Shown in pieces: positions 37,901 through 50,239 of a DNA stretch of 64,000 bases. The translations under genes were made by a program, and so were the position numbers. Every line of letters starts with the position of its first letter. The stretch's first letter is position 1. This DNA comes from Arctopsyche grandis (Eukaryota > Arthropoda > Insecta > Trichoptera > Hydropsychidae), in the NCBI RefSeq assembly GCF_051622035.1, contig NC_135361.1:7569001-7633000 (forward strand), given 5' to 3'. Under the pieces are notes generated by a model. That model had not been told where the DNA came from. It did no database searches and saw only the letters and a list, made by a program, of their open reading frames with translations.

Positions 37901-38545
37901 CGGGACCAGTCTGCAAACATGTAAAATCTGAGAATTAAATCACTCAATCCAAATGGTGCATTATAGCCGTAAAACCGGAAGTGACTTAAATTTTATTGCA
38001 TTCAGTAAAAATGTATTATTATTATATCGCAAACGATTTACAATTCAAATGGGTCGAGATAATGTGAAATAATATACGGCGGATACGGAATGTAATACAT
38101 ATATTTGTTTTGTCAGTTATCAACTGGGTGTGGAATATCACAATATGATACACATTAAACAGGTACGATTCACATGTCCGCCGGACGTGTACAAAGTACA
38201 AAAATTCATAACATTTTCCGAGTATTCCATGAAAAATTTTAACGGATAATGAATTGGATCGTGGGAAATTATTACTATATATGTATATTACATTACGCAA
38301 ATGAAGTTGTTTACCTTGGATAGGTCATATTTGTACCAAAAGTTTTTGAATCCAGTCTCCGGATCCACTGGCGAAACTCTGAAGTTCCATATTCCGTCTA
38401 ATTTTCGCACTTCCCTGGTCTCCGAATCCTTGGGATAGAGAGCACCTCCACTTGGAGGTGGGGAAGGGTCGGCTCTAGCTCTTAAAATCCTTACTGCACC
38501 AGTAGCGGCCAAAGTCCACAAAGTCAAGGTCCAAACTTGCACAGA
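31969..38545 (-). CDS. GUSB: Beta-glucuronidase (GH2 family), 12 coding exons found, first exon not located
   Basis: Exons in transcript order: 38315-38545, 37728-37910, 34181-34347, 33964-34106, 33694-33890, 33351-33497, 33107-33279, 32892-33035, 32733-32817, 32446-32622, 32228-32366, 31969-32156. All phases chain with no break and give 657 residues. The enzyme removes beta-D-glucuronate from glycosaminoglycans and conjugates. The jelly-roll, immunoglobulin-like and TIM-barrel regions follow in order. NEP near residue 449 carries the acid/base glutamate, and SEYGAD near 538 carries the nucleophile; both fall within two residues of human E451 and E540. FNRYNGWY holds the active-site tyrosine. 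The first located exon has a good acceptor (pyrimidines then CAACAG) and no in-frame ATG, so an upstream exon must supply the start and probably the first residues of the signal peptide; the hydrophobic [15 protein letters not shown] follows at once. The C-terminus is AKEEL, an ER-retention-like end. Intron 2 (3.4 kb) is full of transposons. A poly(A) signal on this strand is at plus 31908-31913. Confidence 0.93.
34534..34755. mobile_element. Mutator-like hairpin MITE, copy 2, in beta-glucuronidase intron 2
   Basis: 222 bp, almost one long hairpin with arms built of CCGGTCAC and GATCGGTCAC motifs. Perfect 9-bp duplications GTCGAATAC flank it at 34525-34533 and 34756-34764. Ends are GGTTCGGTGATTACTAG and GGTAAACGGACTACTAG. 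Confidence 0.87.
35176..35362. mobile_element. Mutator-like hairpin MITE, copy 3, in beta-glucuronidase intron 2
   Basis: 187-bp hairpin flanked by perfect 9-bp duplications ACATAAAAT (35167-35175 and 35363-35371). The ends are like copies 1 and 2, but the inner arms (CGCAAAAAGCGAT, CTCGATCACGGAACATCTG) differ from copy 2. Confidence 0.87.
36745..37290 (-). mobile_element. CCCGATGAAATATC-type repeat, minus-strand copy
   Basis: Contains the complements of the family blocks (CGCTCGCCGTACTATAATAG, GTTTGCTACCAATGTTTCC, GGTGTTTTATATTG). It is interrupted by the hAT hairpin at 36997-37154. Confidence 0.65.
36997..37154. mobile_element. hAT hairpin MITE nested in a LINE-like repeat
   Basis: 158 bp. 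Ends CAGTGGCGTGCGGTG and CAGTAGCGTGCCGTG (other strand) extend into arms of about 40 bp. GTAGGTAG on each side looks like an 8-bp duplication, though the host sequence is itself GTAG-rich. It contains TGACGTCA. Confidence 0.8.
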
Positions 38546-38834
38546 CTGTTGAGGAAGACAAAATTGAAATCGATCTTGAGATTGAAACGAGCGATGACTT
38601 GTATATTCGGGGAATTGTTATTAGATGATGTATTAACACTATCATGATAAATAATTAGATAGTTTTTGCTTCCACAATATAATGAAATAAAATATACATA
38701 TAATTATTTATGTAATATATTTCAAAGAAAGGTTAATTACTATACATTGTTTTGTATAGACAGTTGGCACTGAAATACTTCAGTCGCAAAATCCTATATA
38801 AAATATAATGAACTAACATTTTTTCAGCTACACT

Positions 38835-38935
38835 TTTAATCAGCGACCTGAACCGAACCGAAAACCGAAATAACCGTTATTTTTGCCGGAACGAAAACCG
38901 AAACCGAACCGATATTTTTTTTCGGTTCGGTAAAA
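38835..38935. repeat. ACCGAACCGAAAACCGAA-type repeat
   Basis: Tandem AACCGAAA variants with a partial inverted arm (TTCGGTTCGGTAAAATT). A related stretch lies at 60555-60620. It is probably part of a MITE. Confidence 0.5.
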
Positions 38936-39214
38936 TTAATATACATCTAATATATAATTTCGAAAGAGATTTTGTATGTAAGTATTGTTGGTTGGGAACT
39001 TCGAAAACAAGTCAAAATTTCCATGACGATATGGGGACGGGGGCGCCAAAAATAGCGGTTCGGGTACCTGCTTTTAATGGAAAAAATCAGATTAGGTATT
39101 GTAATAATCAGAGATCTTATCATACCTATGTATGAGTGAGTTAATTTTTTAATCGTAATTGGAACAACAGTCTTTTTTAGTGTTTGAAAATACATATTCT
39201 TTTATCTTCTAATA

Positions 39215-39748
39215 CAGTGGTTCCCAACCTTTTTTGAATCGCGTATGGTAGAACACTACACTAAATTGTACCAACAACAGATTTTTTATTGCAAGTGTAA
39301 CTATACATATACATAAGTAGTATTTTCATGGTAATGAATGTGAAGATAAGGTAGACACAATGCATCTGTTTTGTTAAGAAATTTTGTGGAAAAAGAGTTA
39401 TTTGCGGAGTCACAATATGCTCAAAGTTTAATATATTTATATAATATTTCGTCATACTTCTATTACTGGTTTTCGATAAATGGTTTTAATAAAAACACAA
39501 AATTACAAAGTAAATATATTTTCTTTTCTTAATTAAATCTCCTTACAAAATAAATTTAGTGAATTTATCGATACGTTGACTATGATTAATTATGATATTG
39601 TTTATTAATTGTATAAAAAAATATTTCTATTTACGATTGTAAATTATTCATTCCTGCATGACCGCCATTACTGATTTTTTTTCGCGTACCACCAACCATT
39701 AACCGCGTACCACCAAGTGGTACGCGTACCACAGATTGGGAACCGCTG
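39215..39748. mobile_element. hAT MITE, CAGTGGTTCCCAACC type
   Basis: 534 bp. Ends CAGTGGTTCCCAACCT and CAGCGGTTCCCAATCT (other strand), with perfect TTCTAATA duplications at 39207-39214 and 39749-39756. The GGTTCCCAACC terminus is a well-known hAT signature. No coding capacity. Confidence 0.92.
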
Positions 39749-41183
39749 TTCTAATATATAATTTGAAAAGAGACTTTGTATGTATATAAGGTTTGCTGGT
39801 AATCGAAAAACAAATCAAAGTTTCTATGACGAGTCGTAGAAATTCAAACATATTATGGTTGAATTTCGATTTAAATAAATTTAAGGATGTGGCTATTTGT
39901 ACATACAGTATCGATGAATTATTGGCTATTTGTAGATACAGTACATAAGAAGATTATAAGAATTAGGATTTAAGAATTAGATAAGAAATTTAAAGTCGAT
40001 TAAGAAACTTTTCCTTCGGCCGCTGCACATAACCTAAAAGCGCAACATTTGACAGCGAAAGTGACGTTTGGTATAAACTTTTTAAAAGTCAATAAAACTG
40101 TTCAAAAACCGTATTCAAGACTAAGATTTGATTCAATCTCACTTATTTGATGCTTCTTTGCACTGCTGCCATAGACACATCCTAAATTTAATAAAAAAAC
40201 AAAGTAATATTTACTATTAGATTCGCGATGTTTAAACTGTTTATATTACAAACTAGTTGTTTTACCGAGCTTCGCTCGGTATTTGTAATATATACAGCGT
40301 AAACATGGCGAATCTAATAGCCCGGTAAAACAATTATATAGTACAATATAAAAAAATCTCGCTAAAATTAGGCAAAGTGAACAACCATCGATCCAGTTTA
40401 CATACATAAATGGTAGTTAAATATTTGATGTAAACATGTACATAAATTGCGTGCTAATTTACGGAAAAATATGCATATTATAAAATCTCAAATTGCCGAT
40501 GAAATGGAAAATCATTCGTTCGTTATAGAAAATTGGAAATGTAATGATGAAACTCTTCATTTTAGGTTAATTTGAAATTTTCACGAACGTCTTGGTGATG
40601 AGCACAATCACCAACCTTTCACAATCGTAAGAACACACGTAATATACATAAACTTCATACTCTAATTGAAAAATATGACTTGAATTTTCGCACTGCTGTA
40701 ATATGCAAAAAAAAAGATCCAAAACGTTTACATGCACATCATGACATCTGAAGACAACACATGGATAACAAGTTTAAAATTCGCTCCATATTAATTTTTC
40801 GACTGGCAATACTGTATGGTAATTTTAGCGTGCGGCAACAATTGCCGTCACTTTGACGTTTATGCGTCAAGACTTGAAAAGGCGGGCCGGCGTTATGAAT
40901 TTTTAACATTTATTGCAAATTACGCATTGGGCAATATCCGGTTTAATAAAAAATGGCACGTGGTAATCAGACGACCGGTTGAATTTAAACAATTTCAGCG
41001 ACCAACCTCGAAAAATGCGACAAATAACTCGGCCAACATCACACGACCGGATGACAGCTCCAGACTTTATACACTTACTTCTCTAATGTAGTGTGTGACG
41101 CTACATATTGTATATTAATATGCATGAGTTCATAGTTTATTTGCGGTCTTATCGTCATTTTATATTAAATATAGATATAACGG

Positions 41184-41384
41184 GGTTCGGTGATTACTAG
41201 TCAAATGTGAACCGGTCACAGGACAACCGGTCGCTCTAGATCGGTCACACGTGATCACCCGTCACACTAAAACTGGTCACGATAAAACTGGTCACACCCT
41301 AAAACTGGTGACACCCTAAAACTGGTCACACCCGAAAATTGGTCACGAAAAAACTGGTCACACCCAAAAATTAAAAATTGGTCG
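41184..41384. mobile_element. One-sided copy of the 34.5 kb MITE family with tandem ACTGGTCACACC units
   Basis: The first 100 bases match the left arm of the 34.5 kb element almost exactly, starting GGTTCGGTGATTACTAG. In place of the return arm there are several degenerate repeats of ACTGGTCACACCCTAAA. No right terminus or duplication was found. Confidence 0.65.
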
Positions 41385-41387
41385 AAA

Positions 41388-41481
41388 GCCGTAGTTAGAA
41401 GAGCCTGATTCAGGGTTTGCAATATGTATGTAGTACAAATATATGGTTGCAAACCCTGAATCAGGCTCTTCTAACTACGGC
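41388..41481. repeat. Perfect 35-bp inverted repeat (hairpin)
   Basis: Arms 41388-41422 and 41447-41481 are exact reverse complements, starting GCCGTAGTTAGAAGAG and separated by 24 bases. It lies directly after the one-sided MITE copy. Confidence 0.92.
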
Positions 41482-41662
41482 CTGCGGGCCAGAATGTGAC
41501 TTATAGAATCTGCAATAGAATAGAACTTATAGGCCTGCAATAGAATCTCAAATCATAAATATCTTTCTGAAAACCAGTAATCGTAAACAATATAGGTATA
41601 TACAGTCCTCTTATGTAGTATGTATGTAGTGCAAATAGTATAAAATAATTGTTTTATAGTGT

Positions 41663-41793
41663 TGTAGGGGCCCTATGACATGGTCGAGTTTGAGTCACTC
41701 TAATTTGAGTTGGGACCGCTTCGACCACGTTGGTGGCGACTACTTTACTTCTCGCCTATCAACAACCGTCATTTCATTCCTTACGCCCTCATA
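41663..41793 (+). mobile_element. Probable solo LTR related to the TRIM LTR
   Basis: It begins TGTAGGGGCCC, contains GACATGGTCGAGTTT as in the TRIM LTR, and ends CGCCCTCATA. Flanks are GTGT and GTGC. It is shorter than the TRIM LTR and no partner is found in the window. Confidence 0.6.
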
Positions 41794-43601
41794 GTGCTAA
41801 CAGGCTATAAATATATACATATATATGTATAATAAATAATCTTACAGATCGTATATGACAAAAGTTAATCTATTTACTGACAGTTATTCTGCAGAATGAC
41901 TGTACTTGTCAAATTGAAGTTGACACACCGAATGTGTCGAAAAATAATGTGATCAAATAAGTTAAGTATATCTTATAATTGAAACCAATCTAAATTGGGA
42001 TTTAAATATGACATATATTTAATTGGTCAGAAATTTTAAATTCTTTTGAACAGTTATTTAAATTAATGGCTATAATAAACTTTCAGTATATTTTGATCAG
42101 TATATAATGAGTCAGAAATTAAAATGATCAGCTATGCGTGTACATACATATATCAATTGGTCAGTATTGTAATTGAATGGTTAGTTTATTTGTAAAGTTG
42201 CTTCATAATTTCAAATTAAAAGTTCATAACAACACGTAAAGAATTATTTAATTTTATATAATGGTCATTTTTATGACTTACTATGAAGTAAAAATTCTTC
42301 AACTGATAAATTATCTGGCCGAATTCGTACATATTATACTTATTTACTAGTCATTTAATTAAAATTTGCTTACTAACTATAATTTATAACTTATAATTTA
42401 TAATTAAAATTTATAATTTATAATTAAAATGTAGATAAAATCATTATGATTGCACAGATTTGGAATCTGATTTGAAAAAAGATTTGGAATCTTTTTTTCA
42501 AATTGATAAAGTTTGAGATATTGTGGTTGAAATGATCTAATCATTATCATAATGTTTTCAAATTAAGATATGGATTAAAACGTTGCGATCGTGAGCGACC
42601 GTAATGAATGAATAATTTTCGAATAAAAGGGAAAGCTCTCAATGGCATTTAGAGAGTTAACGTCAATGATCGATATTTATGTAATCGTTGACATGAGGAC
42701 TATCTATTATTATTATTGACAGTGATGAAATCTAACAATAACAATTTGAAAATGACCCAATTTAAAGAATCACTTAACAATGTGATAACCCAAGTCAATA
42801 TTAATCGATAATGGGAGTTTTATTGATGATTTCGTAACCGGAGCAAAAGCAGATAATTACTTTTTCAATTATAACTTATGTATTTAAGTGGTTAGCCGTC
42901 GTACGACGGTTGATGTTTGAAGATTTTGCCGTTTTAAGAAATTTAACCTTTTTTTTTAAATGACCTCAATTTATTTTTCACATCCATTTGTCCATCTACT
43001 TACTGGTTATCAAGATCCATACTTATGTAGACGGTATTATTGAGTTATTTTAGTCGTGGTTTTCCTGAAAGTTTGACCCGTACTTATGATACCTGTATCT
43101 ACACATATTATAGCCTATATTTGAACGTACTATGTATATATATATATATATATATGAATATTTTACAAATTTTAAAAACTATGATCAAACACAAATACGC
43201 AAAGCATAGTCTGGATGAATTAGAGATTTATGAACAACTAATGTTTTTTTGCAAAAATAAAAAATAAAAGTAAATCTGAGCAAAATATTTATTTATGGAC
43301 ACTTCAGAACTACCTTTGTTATTTGCTTAAGTTAAATCTGAATTGTTTTCAACTCCACTTCTACGGTCAAAATTGTACTCGTTGTTTTACTGATTATTGA
43401 CATAGTCTTTTTGACCTAGCTTGACTTTAGTTGAAGTTTTTACAAGTTCAAATCCCTGTCACTACTTTTTTTTAGATATTTCATAAGTAACAAAATAAAA
43501 CTGACAAAAATCGATATGTATATCTAAAATGTTTAATCTTATCATGTACCATATTATCGAGTACATACCATAATATATGAAAACGTTTCACCCGGTTATC
43601 C

Positions 43602-43772
<171 letters not shown>

Positions 43773-44154
43773 CTATGTATATTCATTTAACTTTATCCAT
43801 AATCCAATGTAAAATTTGATCTAATTATACCAGTATTTTATGTAGTGTACAAACTCTAAATCTCTAATATCATTGATTGAAAACATATCAACCAAATTTC
43901 AAAATACGCGATTCCTATTATTCAGAACATCTCAGCTGAGCAATAAGAATGGCGTATTTTTTTCTTTCTGCAAACAACTGTGAAATGAAATATAACTGTA
44001 TCAAATATCTCCTATTATCCCTTTAAATGTCAAGAAAGTCAAGATGTGTTTTCAAATTTGCCACAGCTTTGCATCATAAATATTCTAGCTTCCTGGATCT
44101 TCCTTTTTGCATCGTGGCTATTTTTTTAATGAATATTCTTTTTTAAATATATGT

Positions 44155-44512
44155 ATATATACCAAGAAGGGCTAACAGGTAAATCCCAATGCGACTTCCT
44201 GGCCAATTATTTATAGAGCAATTTTACAAAGCATCATAGAGATTATGGATAAATTTAACAAACATTTTTTAAATTAGCAAATTCGAGATGTTGGGAACTC
44301 GAATTTTGGGAGAAATAGGACAAGTTCTCCAATTTATTAGAACCGTTTCCATGAAATCAGATAAATTGGCAAACTCTTGTAGGAAACGATCGACCTGAAG
44401 TCACATATCCAAGGTCTGGCCAGCAGCCCCAGGCCAGGAATTGAACCGGTGACCACCCAGTTGAAAGTATTGAATGCTAATCACTGATATATGCCGCTGG
44501 TTATAAAATTAA
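44155..44512 (-). mobile_element. tRNA-headed SINE, copy B
   Basis: Same core and 3' hairpin region as copy A. The tRNA-like head is diverged, and GGTTCAATTCC marks the B box. Confidence 0.7.
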
Positions 44513-46435
44513 TTTTCTAGAAAGAATATTGAAATACTTTATTGAATATTTCCATGAATTTTTATAATGAAAAAAAAAATGATCCAAGTACGCTTGAAAA
44601 TGTATGATGTTTAAATGTATTGTTCTACATATAACAACTTAAATTGGACCCAAATTTTAGCATTAGGAATTAAAAAAAAAATCATAATATTAAAAAAGTC
44701 AAAGTTATTAAGAACAGATAATTAAATAATAAAAGCCATTAATTAAATTAAAATTAAATTCAATATTATGTTGTTTTTGAAAAATTAAAACATCTCACCT
44801 TCATTGATGTTGCCGGTTTTTTATTGTATTATGAAATATAAAATTATTTTTGATGCCACAAAAATTCACACGTACGTTAAATTAAAATGTAAAATTAATA
44901 ATAATAAATTTAAATAAAATCAGTCGTTTATAAGCGAAATAAAAAAAATTAAGATTTAAGGACACATCGCGAGCCCACTTTCGAATATTATAATTATTTA
45001 TGTTATTTATTATTATTATAAGCGTGTTGAATTTCACGCATGCTCCACGTTCAGTGTCCGAAAACAAACTGAACCGCTCTCAGTAACTTTACTACAAGGA
45101 ATTGTAGTCAAATGAAACGAAATGACTGCTATCAAAATCAGCCATTGACAACCTTTATAGTGTTCACTCAAAATCTCCCCAATGATAATAGTTTTTAAAC
45201 AACAGATTTTTAAATATGTTTTTGAGCTCTTTTTCCTATTATGCTGTAAATTAACATTCGAATAATATAATACTATGATTACTAACCAAAATAAATTAAA
45301 TTGTAAAATAGAAAATTATCAGTAGATCAGTAGCTATTAAAATAGATATAAGATGTATTGTGAACATAATTTCGTAATAATAAAAAGCATTAAAAAAAAA
45401 AAAAACAGATTAAGAGATACTATTTTTGTTTTGTTTTGTGTTCAAATACTAAATTGTATTATACTGTCTTTCGAGAAAATCTATGAAATATGGTCACTTA
45501 TCGGTTTAATGTCGTGATAAGTGTAAAAAGTGCCATTTTATTATATTAAGGTATGCATGGATGTGCTCAAGGCGTTTTTATCTTCAGTTATTTTGTATTA
45601 AATACGTTAATTGCATGCCATGCCCAACGAAAGCTTTTTATTTTATTATTAGAATGCCAATTCACAAAAGAAATGCATAAATTCCACGAAGTGTTGCAAA
45701 ACTTATGCTATGCAAATTGATAAAATATAGTCAAGTTTTGACTCATATAAGGAAATATGCAAAATTTATAGCTAATGTATTTTAAATGTATGTTTTTTTT
45801 CCCTGGAGCGTTCGCAGAACGAAGAATTGTGGAGTTTTTTTCTTTTACATTCTTTTATCGAGTTTTGAAATATTTAACATCGACCATTTGATATTAGATA
45901 TGTATGTACACGTTCAATTATGTGGTCAGATATCTTTTAAGATTTTAAGTAGGTGTGACTGTTTGATTAAGCTGGATAAAAGCATGATATGTGACAGTTA
46001 ATTTCATGTAAGTTAACGTAATCCGATTTACTTAACACCAACATGATAAAGAATTTTTTTTTAAATCAAGTTTCAGAAAGTTTCAATATACCTATGTATA
46101 ATATGTGTGTAATGTGATGTTGTGAAAATTATTTTTGCAATTGAAAATGCCGAAATCTCTCACTACCCACTATTTATTGTAATATAGTTGATTTTGAAAT
46201 GAAGCCCAGAAGCAAAATTTTTGATATTTCAATTAGTTTTAAATAAAAACTCATTTTTTGTTTGCATTTTAATAAAAAAAGTTGATTGACATTAGTATAT
46301 ACATATGTATGTATATTTTATTCAACCAAGCATGCACACTCGTCTAACAGATTACCCCAACGCGACGAGTGTGCTATACATATTAAGAATTATTAATTAG
46401 ATACATATAAATGTTTATATACATATATGTTTGCA

Positions 46436-47002
46436 TAGCCAGCAGTTTGGCTTAATGGTAGCGTATATATTTAGCACCAATACAATCACTGGTTCGATTC
46501 GCCAATAAACTGCTGGTTAGATTTGGGGATTTTGTGACTCCAAATCGATCGTTTCTCTATCAGAGTTTGCCAATTTTATCTGATCATTGTTGAAACGGTT
46601 CCTGAAAATTGGTAATAGATCATTTCCTGTTGTCACAAAAATCTATGTGTATAATTTGTAGAAATCGTGCACAGAAATATGAAATCTATATGTTCATATT
46701 TATGCTTCTGGATATTTATGCTTCTGGATATCTACACGTCTATCACTACGTACTCATCAATTGCCAATTTCTATTTACGTTTTACAATTTATCTTATTTT
46801 TATTACATTGCTATATTTTATTCTGTGTACTTTCCATGTTCCTTATTTCCATGTGCTTTATTTTCCTACTCTTTTCTTATTTTAAATGTTTGAGCTTTTC
46901 TTTTTTTTACCTATATGTGAAAATTATTAATGGTTTACTTAACATAATTATATTTTTTTTACTATCAATCTATGTAACTTAATAAACTGTAAATTTTCCA
47001 AA

Positions 47003-47037
<35 letters not shown>

Positions 47038-47039
47038 AT
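46436..47039 (+). mobile_element. tRNA-headed SINE, copy E, plus strand, with an AAAT tail
   Basis: Head GCCAGCAGTTTGGCTTAATG and B box GGTTCGATTCGC are followed by the same core (GATCGTTTCTCTATCAGAG). It then continues into a different A/T-rich 3' part that ends in an AAAT repeat at 47001-47039. Confidence 0.65.
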
Positions 47040-47389
47040 GTTTATTTAATTGTAACAATAATTGTGCACAAAAATCTAAAAATAATCCATAGATGTCTCT
47101 ATGATTATTATTTATTGTATTTCTACGTATTCTGATTGTATTCTATGTATTATTGTATTCTGACCGTTCTTTTACACTCGTCGCATTGGAGCGATCTGTA
47201 ATGACGAGTGTACACTGATTGATTGTAATAAAATAAAATAAAATAAAAATGTACATTAGTTTATATTTAGCACGACATCTAGGGTCCAACATTGTAAAGA
47301 AGTATTGTAAGTACTATATAAGGCAAATACAAACATCGATTAACATTCACATAGACTTCTATGGATAAATTTGTAGCATTTATACAAAT

Positions 47390-47627
47390 CATTGAATATC
47401 AAGATGCTGAATAGCTCGAATTTTGCAAGAAATAGGACAAAGTTGTCAATTTGTTGGAATCGTTTCAATAGAATCTGATAAATTGGCAAACTCTGATAGG
47501 AAACGATCGACCTTGGAGTTACATATCCAAGGTCTGGCACGGCTGGCAGCAGCACAGCTAGGGATTGAACCCGTGACCACACAATTTAAAGCATTAGACG
47601 CTAACCATTGATCTATGCTACTGGTTT
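47390..47627 (-). mobile_element. tRNA-headed SINE, copy C, 3' truncated
   Basis: Head and core are present (GGGTTCAATCCC, GATCGTTTCCTATCAGAG). The hairpin tail is absent. Confidence 0.65.
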
Positions 47628-47906
47628 TACATACATATGTAGATATGAAGACTACCGAAGATCTAGTTTGTAACGGTAGATGGCGACATTACCAATATGT
47701 CTTTAAATTTTATAATTGAACAAATATTTAAATTTGGAAGTTTTTTTTTTAAATGTGTATTTAATTTTTTTTAACCGTCTTTTCTGTTTAATTTTTCATG
47801 CTTTTATGCATCTCAAAACTTTCAGAAGGATAGTATCACCTCTACATTATTTTATGATGCTTTTCAGAAATTGCAATAAATTAATGTTTCTATAATATGT
47901 TCTACC

Positions 47907-48502
47907 CAGTGGTGTAGTGCTAAATACAAAAGAACCAGTCAGTGTTTAATTTTCACGACCCGCCCCCCCCCCCCTACTTTTTTCCTTACTGAACAAAAGT
48001 TTTATCCTGATATTGGTAGTTCAAATATATATTTATAACAAAAATCCAATAATAATTAACAAATATTCTTACTTGTTTATTATGATGTATTTTCTTATAT
48101 TTTATAAAAACTTCCATAATGCATCCTCTTCAACATCCTTGATTTTGCAAAACTCGTGTTTTTGTATCGACAGCTACATTTCCTTTTTGCAATGCTAAAA
48201 CCATATGTACATATGTATGTCAAAAAACTAATCAAATTTTAACATGTGAATTTAGAGATGACTATTCATTTAAGCTGAGTTCCCTCATTTTATCTATCCT
48301 CAATTCCGTATGGTCAATAGTTCAAAGAATGTTTTCTTTCGAAGGTTTGGGTGGTTTTAGATAAAAAAGCCAATAAATTTCATTAAACGTCTTTTAAGTT
48401 TGGAATGTGCTCAGATTACTATTCGATTGTGGTCATCGAGTGTTAGAACGAGAGGCTCAAAAAGAAGCACCGGGGCGAAGACTTGGCCCGACTACACCAC
48501 TG
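47907..48502. mobile_element. hAT MITE, CAGTGGTGTAGT type
   Basis: 596 bp. Ends CAGTGGTGTAGTGCTAAA and CAGTGGTGTAGTCGGGCC (other strand), with perfect GTTCTACC duplications at 47899-47906 and 48503-48510. It includes a long C tract near 47964. No transposase frame. Confidence 0.92.
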
Positions 48503-50042
48503 GTTCTACCATAAATATTCTGGCATTTCTGAACCATTTTTTATCTACTGTCCACAGTTCATATGCTCCCAAAAGAAACGTTTGTAAGTTTACCTCTCAC
48601 TTTAGTTTAGTTTCGCTAGTATTGATATTTTGATCTAAGGTTTCTCTTCGGTGCCTGATTGTTATCAACCACTGCATATCAATGATTTGCGTGCTCCACA
48701 CAGCAGCGAGCAGAAATCACAGTGAAAGCAAACTGTTTTAACGCTCAGTAATATAATCAGTGAACTCGACTGCATGTGTGTTTCACTATCGAGCTCATAT
48801 CTTCTTCATTCGTAAATTCCTTTACACACATGTTTACATACATGCACTGTAAACATTCGCTAGGAACACGTTGTTCGACGATGTTCCGTAAAATGTCGGA
48901 ACAAAACATTATCCAGTCGTTGCATGAATTTCATTCATTTCTGAAATTATTGTACAAAGAACCATTTTTAGTCATCATTCCATTTTTATTTTTGCTTTGT
49001 TTATCTAGGATTGGGTTCAAATTAGCATCAAACTATGCATGAATACGTTAAATATCATATGCACACAGACAGTACATTGCTCAAAAACGTACAATGTAGG
49101 AACGACATATATTTATAGGTGGTCCAAAATGAATCACCTTACTTAAATTGATAATAAATTTTAAAAGACATAAATAAATAATAAAAAGTTAATCAAACAA
49201 TGAATTTATATATATTAAGATTTATATAATATATTCAAAATTAGTGCATTGTTAAAATCTTTTAACATTATTTTACTTTATATTATACATTTGTACTGGT
49301 AAAATGTACGTCGATTTGACGTTACTAATTTACCACATTCTTTATCGTGTATTATTTAAATTTTTATTTAAATTATAAAACTTTTCAAATACTCAAGTTT
49401 AATATGAAAAAAATATAAATGAAAAATAACGAAAAACAAAAAAATTACTATAATTTAAAATAGGATGATTAATTTTGGCCCACTTGCTTCTATGTGACGA
49501 AAACTCTTAGCGTGTCGTCACGAAAGTCATGAGGTCTTTTGTTTTGGAAAAGGTGTTGATTCAAATGCAAGTTCGTTCAATTATGTAGTTTAGATTCAAA
49601 ACGGAAAAAAATACGTATGTTCATACGAGATGATTCACAATAGTTAAGTGATAGAAGTCATTTAGTATTGCGACAGTCTATTTCTAGAAGTTCATCCAAT
49701 TTACTTTATCAACTTACATACATATGTACATAGTCAACATCATATGTTATCAAAGCGAAGAAAAAAATGAAATCCTTGACCTTTAACGAGTATTTTTGAG
49801 GCTCGTTCGAAAAGTTACACCAGTTATTTACTTTGATATTTTGAACAATTCCAACACCCTCTAGAAAAGAAGATTTTAAAATCCTATATTTTTAATGATT
49901 TGCTTCATATATGTAATATTGAGTGTAAAATGACTCATAAAGGCGCAGTCACAAGCGGCACGTGCTTTTTTTTTGATAGTTTTGCTCATGTAAAAAAATC
50001 GCTAGCACGACCAATATATGTTATTACTAGAGCGCGGATAGA

Positions 50043-50172
50043 GACCGTGCTTTTTCCAGGAATCGGGGCGGTTTGGCTCTATTAACAAAGCTAAAGTGCC
50101 AAAAAAAATGAATTTACAACAATTGAACAATGAACGGCACGCTCAGGGTCCGCTCTTTAGTTATCACAATCC
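50043..50172. mobile_element. Half copy of the 9.9 kb hairpin MITE
   Basis: Shares GACCGTGCTTTTTCCAGG, ACAAAGCTAAAG, TGAACAATGAACGG and GTCCGCTCTTTAGTTAT in the same order as the left arm of the 9.9 kb element. The right arm is missing. Confidence 0.6.
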
Positions 50173-50239
50173 AGGCCAAAACTCACCCTCTGGAGTGTTT
50201 TCGAGGATATTTCATCCTTGTATTGACATAGATTTGACA

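Larger units (their letters stand above)
38546..43600. other. Upstream region of beta-glucuronidase; no other gene recognised
   Basis: The missing first beta-glucuronidase exon should lie here or beyond. A GC-richer patch at 40.8-41.1 kb, with a TATA-like GTATAAAGTC on the minus strand, is a possible promoter. The rest is MITEs, a solo LTR and AT-rich DNA. Confidence 0.4.

Noticed and set aside
37533..37931. 132-codon plus-strand frame
   Set aside because: It is antisense to beta-glucuronidase exon 37728-37910, whose splice phases and protein match are decisive.
38288..38542. Start of beta-glucuronidase at the GTG at 38542
   Set aside because: The codon is GTG, and a strong splice acceptor lies three bases upstream of it, so the residue is internal and the true start is in an earlier exon.
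40816..41091. 91-codon plus-strand frame starting MVILACGNNC
   Set aside because: No family resemblance and no splice context; more likely upstream regulatory DNA of beta-glucuronidase read by chance.
46436..46515. Additional tRNA genes at SINE heads (also 22.35, 44.45, 47.57 and 56.22 kb)
   Set aside because: A and B boxes are present, but acceptor and anticodon stems do not pair; they are SINE heads.
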